Source: Rhodococcus sp. Leaf278
Lineage (GTDB): Bacteria; Actinomycetota; Actinomycetes; Mycobacteriales; Mycobacteriaceae
NCBI RefSeq assembly: GCF_001426085.1
Contig: NZ_LMRR01000002.1
Coordinates: 91,038 to 155,037, forward strand
Direction: 5' to 3'
Length of the DNA: 64,000 nucleotides
A program made the position numbers and the translations under genes. This document shows, one piece after another, positions 55,905 through 64,000 of this stretch. Within the stretch, counting starts at the first letter, position 1, and each line of letters begins with the position of its first letter. The notes below the pieces were generated by a model. That model saw only the letters and a program-made list of their open reading frames with translations, searched no databases and was not told the DNA's origin.

Positions 55905-56945
55905 ATGCACATCGGAACGATGCTGAACTACAGCGGTGGTTTCAACGAGACGGTTGCCGAGGTCGCCGAGCTCGAAAAGGCAGGTCTCGACATCATCTTC
56001 GTGCCCGAGGCCTACTCGTTCGACGCCGTCAGTCAACTCGGGTTCCTCGCTGCCAAGACGAGCACGATCAAGATCGCGTCCGGCATCTTCCAGATCTATA
56101 CCAGGACACCGTCACTGACTGCCATGACCGCCGCCGGTCTCGACTACGTCTCGGATGGCCGCTTCGTTCTCGGACTCGGTGCCTCCGGGCCACAGGTCGT
56201 CGAAGGCTTCCACGGCGTCAAGTACGACGCACCGATCGCACGAACCCGCGAGGTCATCGAGATCTGCCGCCAGGTCTGGCGTCGTGAGAAGGTGCAGTAT
56301 CAGGGCAAGCACTACCAGATTCCACTGCCTGCCGACCAGGGCACCGGCCTGGGTAAACCTCTCAAGCTCATCAATCACCCTGTGCGCGATCGCATTCCAG
56401 TTGTCATCGCCGCTCTCGGACCCAAGAACGTCGAGCTCACCGCCGAGATAGCCGAGGGCTGGCAACCCATCTTCTACTTCCCCGAGAAGGCAGCCGACGT
56501 CTGGGGAGAATCGCTTGCAGCGGGCAAGGCCAAGCGTGACCCGTCGCTGGGCGAACTTCAGGTGTTCGCAAGTCCCACCCTGGCCATCGGTGAGGACGCA
56601 GAGAAGTACCTCCCCTGGGTGAAGCCACACCTCGCGCTCTACATCGGCGGTATGGGCGCCAAGGGCAAGAACTTCTACAACTCACTGGCCCAGCGTTACG
56701 GCTACGAGGCCGAGGCCGAGAAGATCCAGGACCTGTACCTCGCCGGTAAGAAAGAAGAAGCCGCCGCTGCGGTCCCCGACGAGCTGGCTCGCGCAGTGAA
56801 CCTCATCGGCCCGGAAAGCTATGTGAAGGAGCGGGTCGCTGCTTTCGCCGAAGCGGGAGTCACCACTCTCAACGTCGCGCCGCTGGCCGAGAACACCGAG
56901 GGACGCGTCGCGCAGTTGACAGCGCTGCGCGAACTCACCGCCTGA
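55905..56945 (+). CDS. LLM-class F420-dependent oxidoreductase
   Basis: A 346-residue luciferase-like TIM barrel. It begins MHIGTMLNYSGGFNETVAEVAELEKAGLDIIFVPEAYSFDAV and contains the F420-contacting GASGPQVVEGFHGVKYDAP loop near 95-115 and GEDAEKYLPWVKPHLALYIGGMG near 225-250. It uses deazaflavin F420 to reduce or oxidise an unknown substrate. GAGGAG lies 4 bp before ATG 55905; the longer frame is rejected on that basis. It is divergent from the secretion-like operon and convergent with glmM, 4 bp apart. Confidence 0.9.
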   Translation: MHIGTMLNYSGGFNETVAEVAELEKAGLDIIFVPEAYSFDAVSQLGFLAAKTSTIKIASGIFQIYTRTPSLTAMTAAGLDYVSDGRFVLGLGASGPQVVEGFHGVKYDAPIARTREVIEICRQVWRREKVQYQGKHYQIPLPADQGTGLGKPLKLINHPVRDRIPVVIAALGPKNVELTAEIAEGWQPIFYFPEKAADVWGESLAAGKAKRDPSLGELQVFASPTLAIGEDAEKYLPWVKPHLALYIGGMGAKGKNFYNSLAQRYGYEAEAEKIQDLYLAGKKEEAAAAVPDELARAVNLIGPESYVKERVAAFAEAGVTTLNVAPLAENTEGRVAQLTALRELTA

Positions 56946-56949
56946 GACG

Positions 56950-58305
56950 TCAGACCGACGCGACCCGGCCCGCCAACCCCTCGGCGAGCCGGGTCGCCAC
57001 GTCGAGCTCGGATGCCTCGACCATGACTCGCACCAGCTGCTCGGTACCGCTGGGGCGCAACAGAACTCGGCCCGATTCGCCGAGTTCGCGCTCGGCCACG
57101 GCCACCGCGTCGGACACCGACGGTGCCGACGCCACGGCCGCTTTGTCCGTTACTCGTACGTTGATCAGCACCTGCGGCAGAGTCCGCATCGCCGACGCCA
57201 GGTCCGCGAGACTGCTGCCGGTCTCGGCCATCCGTTCCATCAATCGCAGCGCCGTCGCAATGCCGTCGCCCGTTGTGCCGACCGCGGGAAGCACCACGTG
57301 ACCGCTCTGTTCGCCGCCCAGCGCGAATCCGCCACGGCGCAATTCTTCGAGTACGTAGCGATCGCCGACTGCCGTGGTGCGCAACGTGATTCCGGCTTCG
57401 CGCATCGCAATGTGCAGTCCAAGATTACTCATGACCGTGGCGACCAACGTGTTGTCGGTCAACTGATCGGCGTCACGCATGGCGATGGCGAGAACGGCCA
57501 TGATGGCGTCGCCGTCCACGACAGAGCCCGATGCGTCCACGGCCAGGCAGCGATCGGCGTCCCCGTCGTGGGCGATACCGAGGTCGGCACCGTGCTCCAC
57601 GACGGCCTTCTGCAACCCCTCGAGGTGCGTCGATCCGCATCCGTCGTTGATGTTGATGCCGTCGGGTTCGGCGTTGATCGCCACCACCGTTGCGCCGGCC
57701 CGTCGGTAGATCTCGGGCCCGACGACCGACGCGGCACCGTGCGAGCAGTCGACAACGACACGGACGCCGTCGAGTCGATGCGAGACCGATGCGGTCAGGT
57801 GCTCGATGTACCGGGTGGCCGCATCCTGAGCGACATCGATTCGACCGATCGCGGCACCGGTCGCGTCGAACGAACGTCCGTCGTTCTCGGCGCGTGCCTC
57901 GGGATCGAGCGCAGCTTCGATGCGGTCTTCCACATCGTCGTCGAGCTTGTGGCCGCCCGCCGCAAAGATCTTGATTCCGTTGTCGGGCATCGCATTGTGG
58001 GATGCCGAGATCATCACACCGAGCGCCGCACCGTATTCGGCGGTCAGGTAGGCGAGCGCGGGTGTGGGAAGCACACCGACGTCGATCACGTCGACCCCCG
58101 AGGCGGTGAGTCCGGCCGACACTGCGGCACTCAGCATTGCTCCGCTGATGCGCGGATCACGACCCACGATTGCCACGCGTCTACTGCCGTCGATGTCCGG
58201 TGCCAACACGGTGGCCGCAGCTCTCGCGATCTGCAACGCCAACTCTGCGGTCAGCAGCCCGCCTGCGAGTCCGCGAACCCCATCGGTACCGAACAATCGC
58301 GCCAT
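56950..58305 (-). CDS. glmM: phosphoglucosamine mutase
   Basis: A 451-residue enzyme converting glucosamine-6-phosphate to glucosamine-1-phosphate. Starts [14 protein letters not shown]; the phospho-Ser loop is [14 protein letters not shown] near residue 103; the metal site [11 protein letters not shown] is near 243; the sugar-binding [11 protein letters not shown] is near 325; and the phosphate loop [15 protein letters not shown] is near the C-terminus. Complete. It lies downstream of rplM-rpsI, separated by a terminator hairpin. Confidence 0.97.
   Translation of the reverse strand: MARLFGTDGVRGLAGGLLTAELALQIARAAATVLAPDIDGSRRVAIVGRDPRISGAMLSAAVSAGLTASGVDVIDVGVLPTPALAYLTAEYGAALGVMISASHNAMPDNGIKIFAAGGHKLDDDVEDRIEAALDPEARAENDGRSFDATGAAIGRIDVAQDAATRYIEHLTASVSHRLDGVRVVVDCSHGAASVVGPEIYRRAGATVVAINAEPDGININDGCGSTHLEGLQKAVVEHGADLGIAHDGDADRCLAVDASGSVVDGDAIMAVLAIAMRDADQLTDNTLVATVMSNLGLHIAMREAGITLRTTAVGDRYVLEELRRGGFALGGEQSGHVVLPAVGTTGDGIATALRLMERMAETGSSLADLASAMRTLPQVLINVRVTDKAAVASAPSVSDAVAVAERELGESGRVLLRPSGTEQLVRVMVEASELDVATRLAEGLAGRVASV
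56960..56997. terminator. inverted repeat in the glmM 3' end
   Basis: GCGACCCGGC (56960-56969) pairs with GCCGGGTCGC (56988-56997) across 18 nt, inside the last codons of glmM and 15 bp past the stop of the convergent oxidoreductase gene. It could terminate the latter. Confidence 0.5.
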
Positions 58306-58348
58306 GAACCAAGAACTCCTTCGAGCGGAGAGTGTGTCGTGCGAAATG

Positions 58349-58392
58349 CCTCGAGGGCAGGCATCCGATACTGATGGAGCCTGCCCTCGAGG
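58349..58392 (-). terminator. hairpin after rpsI
   Basis: CCTCGAGGGCAGGC (58349-58362) pairs perfectly over 14 bp with 58379-58392 across a 16-nt loop, 20 bp beyond the rpsI stop. It ends the rplM-rpsI transcript before glmM. Confidence 0.85.
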
Positions 58393-58411
58393 ATGGAACG
58401 GGTAAGACGCG

Positions 58412-58939
58412 TCAGCGCTTGGAGTACTGCGACGCCTTACGGGCCTTCTTCAGGCCGTACTTCTTACGCTCGACTGCACGGGCGTCACGGGTGAGGAAGC
58501 CTGCTGCCTTGAGCGGCGGGCGATCATCGGGGGTGAGCTCGATCAGCGCACGCGAGATAGCCAGACGCAATGCGCCTGCCTGTCCCGACGGTCCGCCGCC
58601 GTGCAGCAGGGCAACGATGTCGAAGGACTCTGCGCGATCGACGAGCACGAGAGGAGCCTTGATCAGCTGCTGGTGCACCTTGTTGGGGAAGTAATCCTCC
58701 AGGGTGCGGCCGTTGAGCTTGAATCCACCGGTGCCGGACGACATCCGCACACGAGCGACGGCTTCCTTACGGCGACCGACGGTCTGGATCGGACGATCGA
58801 ACACGATCGGGGCCGGAGCGGCAGCAGCGGCCTCGATGTCCGCGGTCACCTCCGGCTCTTCGACGGCCACGAACTCGTCAGCGGCGATCTCTTCGATGTT
58901 CTCCTGCGACGTCACGTCATTTCCCTCCGGCGCCGTCAC
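58412..58939 (-). CDS. rpsI: 30S ribosomal protein S9
   Basis: A 175-residue S9. The first 45 or so residues form an acidic extension (Glu/Ala/Asp-rich) common in Mycobacteriales. The core starts [15 protein letters not shown], includes [19 protein letters not shown], and ends in the tRNA-contacting [12 protein letters not shown] tail. The GTG start overlaps the rplM stop by 4 bp. Confidence 0.97.
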   Translation of the reverse strand: MTAPEGNDVTSQENIEEIAADEFVAVEEPEVTADIEAAAAAPAPIVFDRPIQTVGRRKEAVARVRMSSGTGGFKLNGRTLEDYFPNKVHQQLIKAPLVLVDRAESFDIVALLHGGGPSGQAGALRLAISRALIELTPDDRPPLKAAGFLTRDARAVERKKYGLKKARKASQYSKR

Positions 58940-59379
58940 TGGGACACCTGCTTGATCTCGAACGGAACGGGCTGCTGTGCGGCATGCGGGTGGTTGGGTC
59001 CCGCGTAGACCTTCAGCTTGCTCGCGATGGCATTACCGAGCTTGTTCTTGGGGATCATGCCGACGACGGCCTTCTCCACGAGACGATCGGGGTTGTTCTC
59101 GAGCACCTGGCGGGTGGAGCGCGACTTCAGACCGCCCGGGTGGCCGGAGTGGTGGTGGTGGAACTTGCCGTCGAGCTTGTTGCCGCTGATGGCAACCTTC
59201 TCGGCGTTGATGATGACGACGAAGTCGCCACCGTCGACGTTGGGTGCGTAGGTGGGCTTGTGCTTACCGCGGAGCAGAGTCGCGGCCTGGACGGCGAGCC
59301 GTCCGAGCACGACGTCCGTGGCGTCGATCACATGCCACGTCCGGGTGGTGTCCCCGGCCTTCGGGGCGTAAGTAGACAC
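58936..59379 (-). CDS. rplM: 50S ribosomal protein L13
   Basis: A 147-residue L13 with [48 protein letters not shown] and the C-terminal [16 protein letters not shown]. It is the first gene of the rplM-rpsI operon. The start codon is GTG; AGACAGGAA lies upstream, and a short ACAG/CTGT inverted repeat spans the start region. Confidence 0.97.
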   Translation of the reverse strand: MSTYAPKAGDTTRTWHVIDATDVVLGRLAVQAATLLRGKHKPTYAPNVDGGDFVVIINAEKVAISGNKLDGKFHHHHSGHPGGLKSRSTRQVLENNPDRLVEKAVVGMIPKNKLGNAIASKLKVYAGPNHPHAAQQPVPFEIKQVSQ

Positions 59380-59546
59380 AGAAAATTCCTGTCTTCATGA
59401 TGTCGCTGCTGGCCAAGACGAGTGGATGCCCTCGGCGGCCAGTTGAGACCCGAGGACAAGAGCTCGATACACACAAGAATGCGCGGCGAGCCCATACACG
59501 CCAACGGGAGACGATACCGGCAGTGGTCCCCCAGGTCAAAAACGTC

Positions 59547-59891
59547 TCAACGCAGACGCACGCACTGCACGCACCGGCGGGCCGCCGGCAGTGCCTCTAG
59601 CCTGATCGCCGGGATCTCGGTCCCACACCTGTCGCAGATACCGTACGTCCCGGCGGCGAGCCGCGAACACGCCGCGTCGATCTCGCGCATCTCGGACTCG
59701 GCGTCGCCTATCAACGCCGCGATCTTCGCTCGCTCGAACGCGATCGTCGACCCTTCCGGATCGTGTTCGTCATCGTCGGTGGTCCACCGCGATCCTTCGA
59801 TCACGGACGCCAGTTCCTCGCGCAGGGACTCGAGTCGATGCCCGGAACGAGACCGCTCGGCCTCGAGTGCTGCTCCGAAATCCGTCACCAC
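59547..59891 (-). CDS. DksA/TraR-type C4 zinc-finger protein
   Basis: About 114 residues. A coiled-coil region (FGAALEAERSRSGHRLESLREELASVIEG and later helices) is followed by a zinc finger CDRCGTEIPAIRLEALPAARRCVQC near the C-terminus (CxxC-17-CxxC), the DksA/TraR signature. Such proteins enter the RNA polymerase secondary channel and modulate transcription. The start is one of two adjacent GTG codons (59891 or 59888); the open frame upstream is unlikely to be coding. It sits between rplM and the ESX-4 genes, a place where I do not recall it in M. tuberculosis. Confidence 0.85.
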   Translation of the reverse strand: MVTDFGAALEAERSRSGHRLESLREELASVIEGSRWTTDDDEHDPEGSTIAFERAKIAALIGDAESEMREIDAACSRLAAGTYGICDRCGTEIPAIRLEALPAARRCVQCVRLR

Positions 59892-60003
59892 ACCAGTAGA
59901 CCCCGGGGTGGGCTCGGATGCCGAGGAACGCGTCTGCCCCGACCTGATGTCCAGGTCGGGGCAGACACCTCGTGCTGTGCGTCGCACCTGCACGTCGAGA
60001 AAG

Positions 60004-60285
60004 TCAGCGAGCCATTCGCGCCTTGTTGGCCATCTCGACGCCGTGCATGGTCTCGCCACCGGTGCGGGCAGCCGCGACGAGGCTCGACAGAATGAGATTG
60101 AGCTCGTCGGATGCAGAGTTCCACTGGCGCTGCAGCTCGTAGTAGGACGTCATCGCGTCGCCCTCCCACGATTCGTAGAGTCGCTTCGCAGTGCTGTCCA
60201 CGTCCCCGAGGAGGTCCTTGGTCACGTTCGCCTGCTTGTTCATCGCCTCGGTCAACGCCGCGATCTGCGCGAAGTCGTATTTCAT
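60004..60285 (-). CDS. esxT: WXG100 protein, EsxT-like
   Basis: A 93-residue WXG100 protein with WEG at residues 40-42 between two helices (IAALTEAMNKQANVTKDLLGDVDSTAKRLYES and then MTSYYELQRQWNSASDELNLILSSLVAAART). It partners the preceding 121-residue WXG100 protein as a heterodimeric ESX-4 substrate. The name follows its position next to rplM and its type VII neighbours (Rv3444c). Confidence 0.85.
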   Translation of the reverse strand: MKYDFAQIAALTEAMNKQANVTKDLLGDVDSTAKRLYESWEGDAMTSYYELQRQWNSASDELNLILSSLVAAARTGGETMHGVEMANKARMAR

Positions 60286-60351
60286 GTCGAATCAGTCTCC
60301 TTGGTCGAGCTCGGTCGTGTGGTTTGTCTCGTGGTCACCGGATGCGAGGGG

Positions 60352-60717
60352 TTACTTGAAGGAGGACAGGCCCGAGCTCATGGACCCGGCCACCTGGTTG
60401 ACAGCCGACACGTTGTCGTCGTCGGCGTCGGAGTAGCCGTGGCCGTTGGTCTTGATGTCCGCGGAGATCTGTTCCAGCGCGCTGCGCATCTTCTGTGCGC
60501 TGGTGTCCCACTGCGCCATGACGTCCTGAAAAGACTTGCCCGCCTTGCCGACCCACGCCTCGGCGGTCTGCTCGACGATGGACCGAACCGCTGAATTGGA
60601 CGCGTTGATCGAGACGCTCAGCCCCTCGATCGTGGCTCCCGCAGCGACGAGCTCCTGCGGTGTGACTGTGACGCCGTTCGACGAACCCGTAGATTCCGGT
60701 CCCCCTGGATATCCCAC
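60352..60717 (-). CDS. esxU: WXG100 protein, EsxU-like, with YxxxD signal
   Basis: A 121-residue WXG100 protein with WVG at residues 55-57 between two helices. After the second helix, YSDAD at residues 95-99 fits the YxxxD/E type VII export signal. The 20-residue N-terminal extension is Gly/Ser-rich. It is predicted to form a dimer with the EsxT-like protein and pass through the ESX-4 pore, with EccC recognising the C-terminal signal. It lies 66 bp upstream of the EsxT-like gene. Confidence 0.85.
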   Translation of the reverse strand: MGYPGGPESTGSSNGVTVTPQELVAAGATIEGLSVSINASNSAVRSIVEQTAEAWVGKAGKSFQDVMAQWDTSAQKMRSALEQISADIKTNGHGYSDADDDNVSAVNQVAGSMSSGLSSFK

Positions 60718-60876
60718 TTCGACTCCTTGTACTCGTTACTCGAATCACGTGCACCCGCGGCACACGTGCCCTTCGACCGAGAGGCCTTGTCCGGCCTGCT
60801 CACTCCCCTACATCTCCTTGGACGCAGCAACCCCTCGGTTCGGTTCCGGCTGCACCCGAAAAACTGTGGTCGGTTC

Positions 60877-62334
60877 TCACGACGCCGGGACGATCTCCAG
60901 GCTCTGGGTGGCCAGATCGCATTCGACGTCGATCGCCGCCGAGTCGTCGCCCTCGAACTGGCAACCGATACTGACCTGCAGGTCGGACTCCACGAACACC
61001 CGCCAGAGCACCGTGGAATCGTCGATGGGCGTCTCCGTGTAAGCGATCCCGACCCGACTGCCGAAATTGCGGACGGGTTCGAGTGAGCCGACAGTGGAAT
61101 CCGGGCCGCGGGCATCGACGGCCGTCCGGAGCTCGGTAGCCACCTGCTCCTGCGTCGAACCCGGTGTCAGGTCCGCCACGGTGACGACGATGCGCCGCTC
61201 GGGGGGTGTCGACGGAATCAACACCATGCGGTTCGGGTCGTCCAGCCGCGTCCAGGTGGCCGGCAGTCGTATCGAGGCCCGTCCCGATACGAATGTCTTC
61301 GTTCGGACCGGGAGAAGCACTTCTGTCGATGTGGGCGTCGGTGGCGCATCGACGGCAGACACCGACACGGTGTCGGTCGGGGCCACGATCGGCGAAAACG
61401 GCTGCGCTGCTGCGGTTTCGACCCGGTCGGGTGAATTGGAGACGAAAAATACCGCCGCACATACCGATACGACGGCAACCGCGGCGCCGACCGCAACTGC
61501 AATGCGAGAGAAGGCCGGATTCCGCCGAGGAGACGGCACGGTGACATCGTCGAGCCACGCCGCCGACCGAGTCGTCGCGGCACGGACGGACGGTGCCGAA
61601 TCGAGATCCGCACCGGCCCGCCGATACAGCGACCTGGCGATATCGAGTCCGGTCAGCCACTTGTTGTTGCGATCGACGACCGGGTCGGCTCCACCGTTCG
61701 GCGAGGCCACCACGAACACATCGTCCGGGCAGCGGGAGACCGACGAACGAACGTAGTCACCGACCGCTCGCCGCCAGGCATCGTCATCGCCTACGCCGAA
61801 GGGGACGACGCCACCGGTGTCACCACCGTTTGCCCCCGTCGAGTCCAGGACGAGCACGGACGTATCGAGAGCCCCCACTTCGACGACGACCGCGGCGGAC
61901 GGCGCACGTTCACCCGACGACTCGATCGCAGCCGCGGCCGTCTCCGCGAGCACCACCTCGTTTGCCGACGCCGCGAACGTGGCGCGAAGCACACCCGTCC
62001 GTTCGTCGCCCCAGATAGATGGATACGCGATTTCGAGCACATCGAGTCGGCTGTGCACCCCGGCGCTCTGCAGAGCAGACCACACGATCCCGTGCAGCAC
62101 TTCGCCTCGGTCCCACACCGAGGCTCCCACTGCGATGTACGGGTCGTCGATACACAACAAGGGCGGTATCTCCCCTGTCGCGTCGGTACGCCCGTAGACG
62201 AGACGACCATCTGCGACCGTGGCGAATGCCGAGCAGACACTCTCTCGCGGCCCCTCCAACGGACCACTCGTTGCGACGACCGAGATCTCGGCGTACCCCA
62301 GATGCACTGCCGCATAGCGCCACGAGTCGGTCAA
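60877..62334 (-). CDS. type VII secretion-associated protein (Rv3446c-like)
   Basis: A 485-residue protein. Residues about 1-250 resemble an Hsp70/FtsA-type actin fold (VVVEVGALDTSVLVLDS near the phosphate 2 position). One membrane helix lies at about 272-295. The C-terminal outer domain (about 345-485) has TFVSGRASIRLPATWTRLDDPNRMVLIPST, as in the TIGR03931-type secretion-associated proteins. The start is a TTG that overlaps the eccC stop by 4 bp; the longer open frame is antisense-like. It is a conserved ESX-4 accessory of unknown mechanism. Confidence 0.82.
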   Translation of the reverse strand: MTDSWRYAAVHLGYAEISVVATSGPLEGPRESVCSAFATVADGRLVYGRTDATGEIPPLLCIDDPYIAVGASVWDRGEVLHGIVWSALQSAGVHSRLDVLEIAYPSIWGDERTGVLRATFAASANEVVLAETAAAAIESSGERAPSAAVVVEVGALDTSVLVLDSTGANGGDTGGVVPFGVGDDDAWRRAVGDYVRSSVSRCPDDVFVVASPNGGADPVVDRNNKWLTGLDIARSLYRRAGADLDSAPSVRAATTRSAAWLDDVTVPSPRRNPAFSRIAVAVGAAVAVVSVCAAVFFVSNSPDRVETAAAQPFSPIVAPTDTVSVSAVDAPPTPTSTEVLLPVRTKTFVSGRASIRLPATWTRLDDPNRMVLIPSTPPERRIVVTVADLTPGSTQEQVATELRTAVDARGPDSTVGSLEPVRNFGSRVGIAYTETPIDDSTVLWRVFVESDLQVSIGCQFEGDDSAAIDVECDLATQSLEIVPAS

Positions 62335-64000
62335 CTGGAATATCCGAGCTGGACGAGGGCCTGACCAGCGCGATTGACGAAAACGCCGCGTCCGGGCGGC
62401 ATGGCACTGGGCCGTACCGCCCCGAGCAGGTTCCCCTCGTCGCGGCTTCCGCTCATCACCAGACCCGGTGTCACCAGATCGCGTAGACGTCCGATGACCG
62501 GGTCGAACAATGCCCGACCTGCGCCGCCCGAGCGGCGCGCGACGATGACGTGCAACCCGATGTCTCGGGCGTGCGGAAGGTGTTCCACCAACGGCGCCAA
62601 GGGGTTTCCCGACGAGGTGGCCACCAGGTCGTAGTCGTCGACGATGACGAACACCTCGGGACCATCCCACCACGACCGGTCGCGCAGCTGTTGTTGGGTC
62701 ACGTCGGAGCCCGGCATTCGGTCGCTCATTCGACCGGCGAGGTCGACGATCATGCTCGTCAGAGCCGCCTGCGAAGCTGCGTAACCGGCGAGATGATCGG
62801 AATCGACTGTGCCGAGCAAAGTTCGGCGGTAGTCCGCGACGATGATCTTGACCCGATCGGAAGAATTGGCCAGAGTGAGCGATCGACAGATCCCGCGCAG
62901 CAGGGACGTCTTTCCACACTCGCTGTCGCCGAACACCACGAAGTGCGGATTCTCCGCGAAATCGAGTACCACCGGTGCCAACTCGGCCTCGTCGATGCCG
63001 ATGGGAACTCCGAGTTCGGGAGTGCCGCCGCGAGTGCGAGGCCAGGCAACGCCCAGCTGGGCGAGGACTGCGGACCGCTCGAGCAACTCCGGCAGCATCC
63101 GAACCTGTGGCGCGGAACTTCCCGTCGATGCCGCACAGATCGCAGCGACGGACTCACCGACAGCGCGCGACAGATCGTCGACGGAACTCCTCTGGTCCAC
63201 TCGAGGAAGCGCGATCGACATGTGCAATCCTTCTCTGGTCATGCCCCGGCCCGGGCGACCTTCCGGAACACTCGCCGCCTTCGCGCGGCCCATGTCCGAA
63301 TCCGACGGATCGCCGAGGCGCAATTCCAATCGGGTACCGATCAGATCCTTTGTCGCAGGACGGACTTCGGCCCATCGTGAGGCTGTGAGGATCAGATGCA
63401 GACCGAAGGCAAGGCCCTGGGTGGCCAAGGTGGCAATCGACTGTTCCAGGCTCTCGAAGTCGGAACGTATGGACGGCCACCCGTCGATGACGAGAAAGAC
63501 GTCCCCGAACCGATCATCGGGATCGACCGGCTGCGTCGCACGTCGACGCCGGAACTCCGCCATCGAGTCGATTCCGCGATCACGGAAGGTCTTCTCCCGC
63601 TGCCGCACGACACCCGCAACCTCGGCCACGGTCCGCCGAACTCGGTCGACGTCCAGCCTGTTGGCAACCGATCCCACGTGCGGCAGATCGGCCAGGCCGG
63701 CCAATGTTCCGCCGCCGAAATCCAAGCAGTAGAACTGGAGCTGCGCGGGTGAATGCGTCATGGCCAACGCCAGCATCAACGATCTGAGAGCCGTCGACTT
63801 GCCCGATTGTGGGGCTCCCACAATAGCCACGTGACCTGCTGCACCGGAGAGATCGACAGTCAGCAGATCGCGGCGCTGATCGAACGGCCGGTCGATGATG
63901 CCGATCGGAGCACGCAGGCCGGAACGTGGATCGATGCGGCCGCTCAGGACCGACTCCGGCAGCAACTGTTTCAACGTGGGAGAAGTATCCAGCGGTGGCA
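62331..64000 (-). CDS. eccC: EccC-type ESX ATPase, C-terminal part, cut by right edge
   Basis: The visible 556 residues contain two FtsK/SpoIIIE ATPase domains. The first has Walker A GAPQSGKS and Walker B-like VFLVIDGW; the second has GDSECGKT and VFVIVDDYD. This matches the second and third ATPase domains of EccC. The N-terminal membrane segments and first ATPase lie beyond the window. EccC is the motor that recognises WXG100 substrates and drives type VII secretion. The neighbouring esxU and esxT homologues and rplM indicate the ESX-4 locus. The stop overlaps the next gene by 4 bp. Confidence 0.92.
   Translation of the reverse strand, partial: PPLDTSPTLKQLLPESVLSGRIDPRSGLRAPIGIIDRPFDQRRDLLTVDLSGAAGHVAIVGAPQSGKSTALRSLMLALAMTHSPAQLQFYCLDFGGGTLAGLADLPHVGSVANRLDVDRVRRTVAEVAGVVRQREKTFRDRGIDSMAEFRRRRATQPVDPDDRFGDVFLVIDGWPSIRSDFESLEQSIATLATQGLAFGLHLILTASRWAEVRPATKDLIGTRLELRLGDPSDSDMGRAKAASVPEGRPGRGMTREGLHMSIALPRVDQRSSVDDLSRAVGESVAAICAASTGSSAPQVRMLPELLERSAVLAQLGVAWPRTRGGTPELGVPIGIDEAELAPVVLDFAENPHFVVFGDSECGKTSLLRGICRSLTLANSSDRVKIIVADYRRTLLGTVDSDHLAGYAASQAALTSMIVDLAGRMSDRMPGSDVTQQQLRDRSWWDGPEVFVIVDDYDLVATSSGNPLAPLVEHLPHARDIGLHVIVARRSGGAGRALFDPVIGRLRDLVTPGLVMSGSRDEGNLLGAVRPSAMPPGRGVFVNRAGQALVQLGYSS

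Noticed and set aside
60877-62919. A 680-residue version of the secretion-associated protein
   Set aside because: The extra N-terminal 195 codons overlap eccC out of frame; the family N-terminus begins at the TTG that overlaps the eccC stop.

Overview
The window is high-GC, gene-dense actinobacterial chromosome. Gene content and order point to Mycobacteriales, most likely Nocardiaceae (Rhodococcus-like). From about 17 kb onward the order follows, with insertions, the Mycobacterium tuberculosis stretch imuB-imuA'-guaA-choD-guaB3-guaB-Rv3412-rsdA-sigD-Rv3415c-whiB3-groEL1-groES-tsaD-rimI-tsaB-tsaE-alr-nnr-glmS-Rv3438/39c/40c-glmM-rpsI-rplM-esxT-esxU-Rv3446c-eccC4. This is recalled synteny, not an alignment. 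WhiB, an ESX-4-type cluster, a His-tailed GroEL1 and SOS boxes of the TCGAAC-N4-GTTCGA type support the placement. I see no rRNA, tRNA, CRISPR array, insertion sequence or prophage.

1-16 kb is the most accessory part. It holds a frameshifted DUF222/HNH (13E12-type) gene, a truncated histidine-kinase-like membrane protein that lacks its phosphoacceptor His, two SDR genes around an MmyB-type regulator, a phosphoesterase, the SOS polymerase gene dnaE2 divergent from an MMPL transporter, a two-domain fatty acyl-CoA reductase-like protein, a methyltransferase and an ArsR-type regulator. 16-20 kb holds the imuA'-imuB SOS operon, so all three mutasome genes lie within 13 kb under two SOS boxes. A Ser/Thr kinase is divergent from imuA'.

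20-28.5 kb is regulatory. It has a YqeB-like protein/sensor kinase/response regulator operon, then a MerR-type regulator fused to a sliding-clamp (DnaN)-like domain, then an EsrISR-like envelope-stress system: a PspC-kinase and LuxR regulator divergent from a PspC membrane protein, with two copies of one palindrome between them. 28.5-35 kb covers GMP synthesis (guaA, guaB3, guaB) with a ChoD-type oxidoreductase. 35-41.4 kb holds a DUF5319 protein, sigD with its anti-sigma factor, an Rv3415c-like protein, whiB3 and groES-groEL1 under a CIRCE element.

41.7-50 kb has a membrane-anchored Hsp70/actin-fold protein, the tRNA t6A genes tsaD-rimI-tsaB-tsaE, an alpha/beta hydrolase, alr and nnr. 50-59.4 kb has a copper-binding lipoprotein, glmS and glmM for UDP-GlcNAc synthesis, a three-gene cluster that looks like a type VII secretion substrate locus, an F420-dependent oxidoreductase, and rpsI-rplM. 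59.5-64 kb holds a DksA/TraR zinc-finger protein and an ESX-4-type cluster (two WXG100 proteins, a secretion-associated protein, EccC) that runs off the right edge.

Most operon members overlap by 4 bp or lie a few bases apart, suggesting translational coupling. Several convergent gene pairs appear to place their terminator hairpins inside coding sequence.
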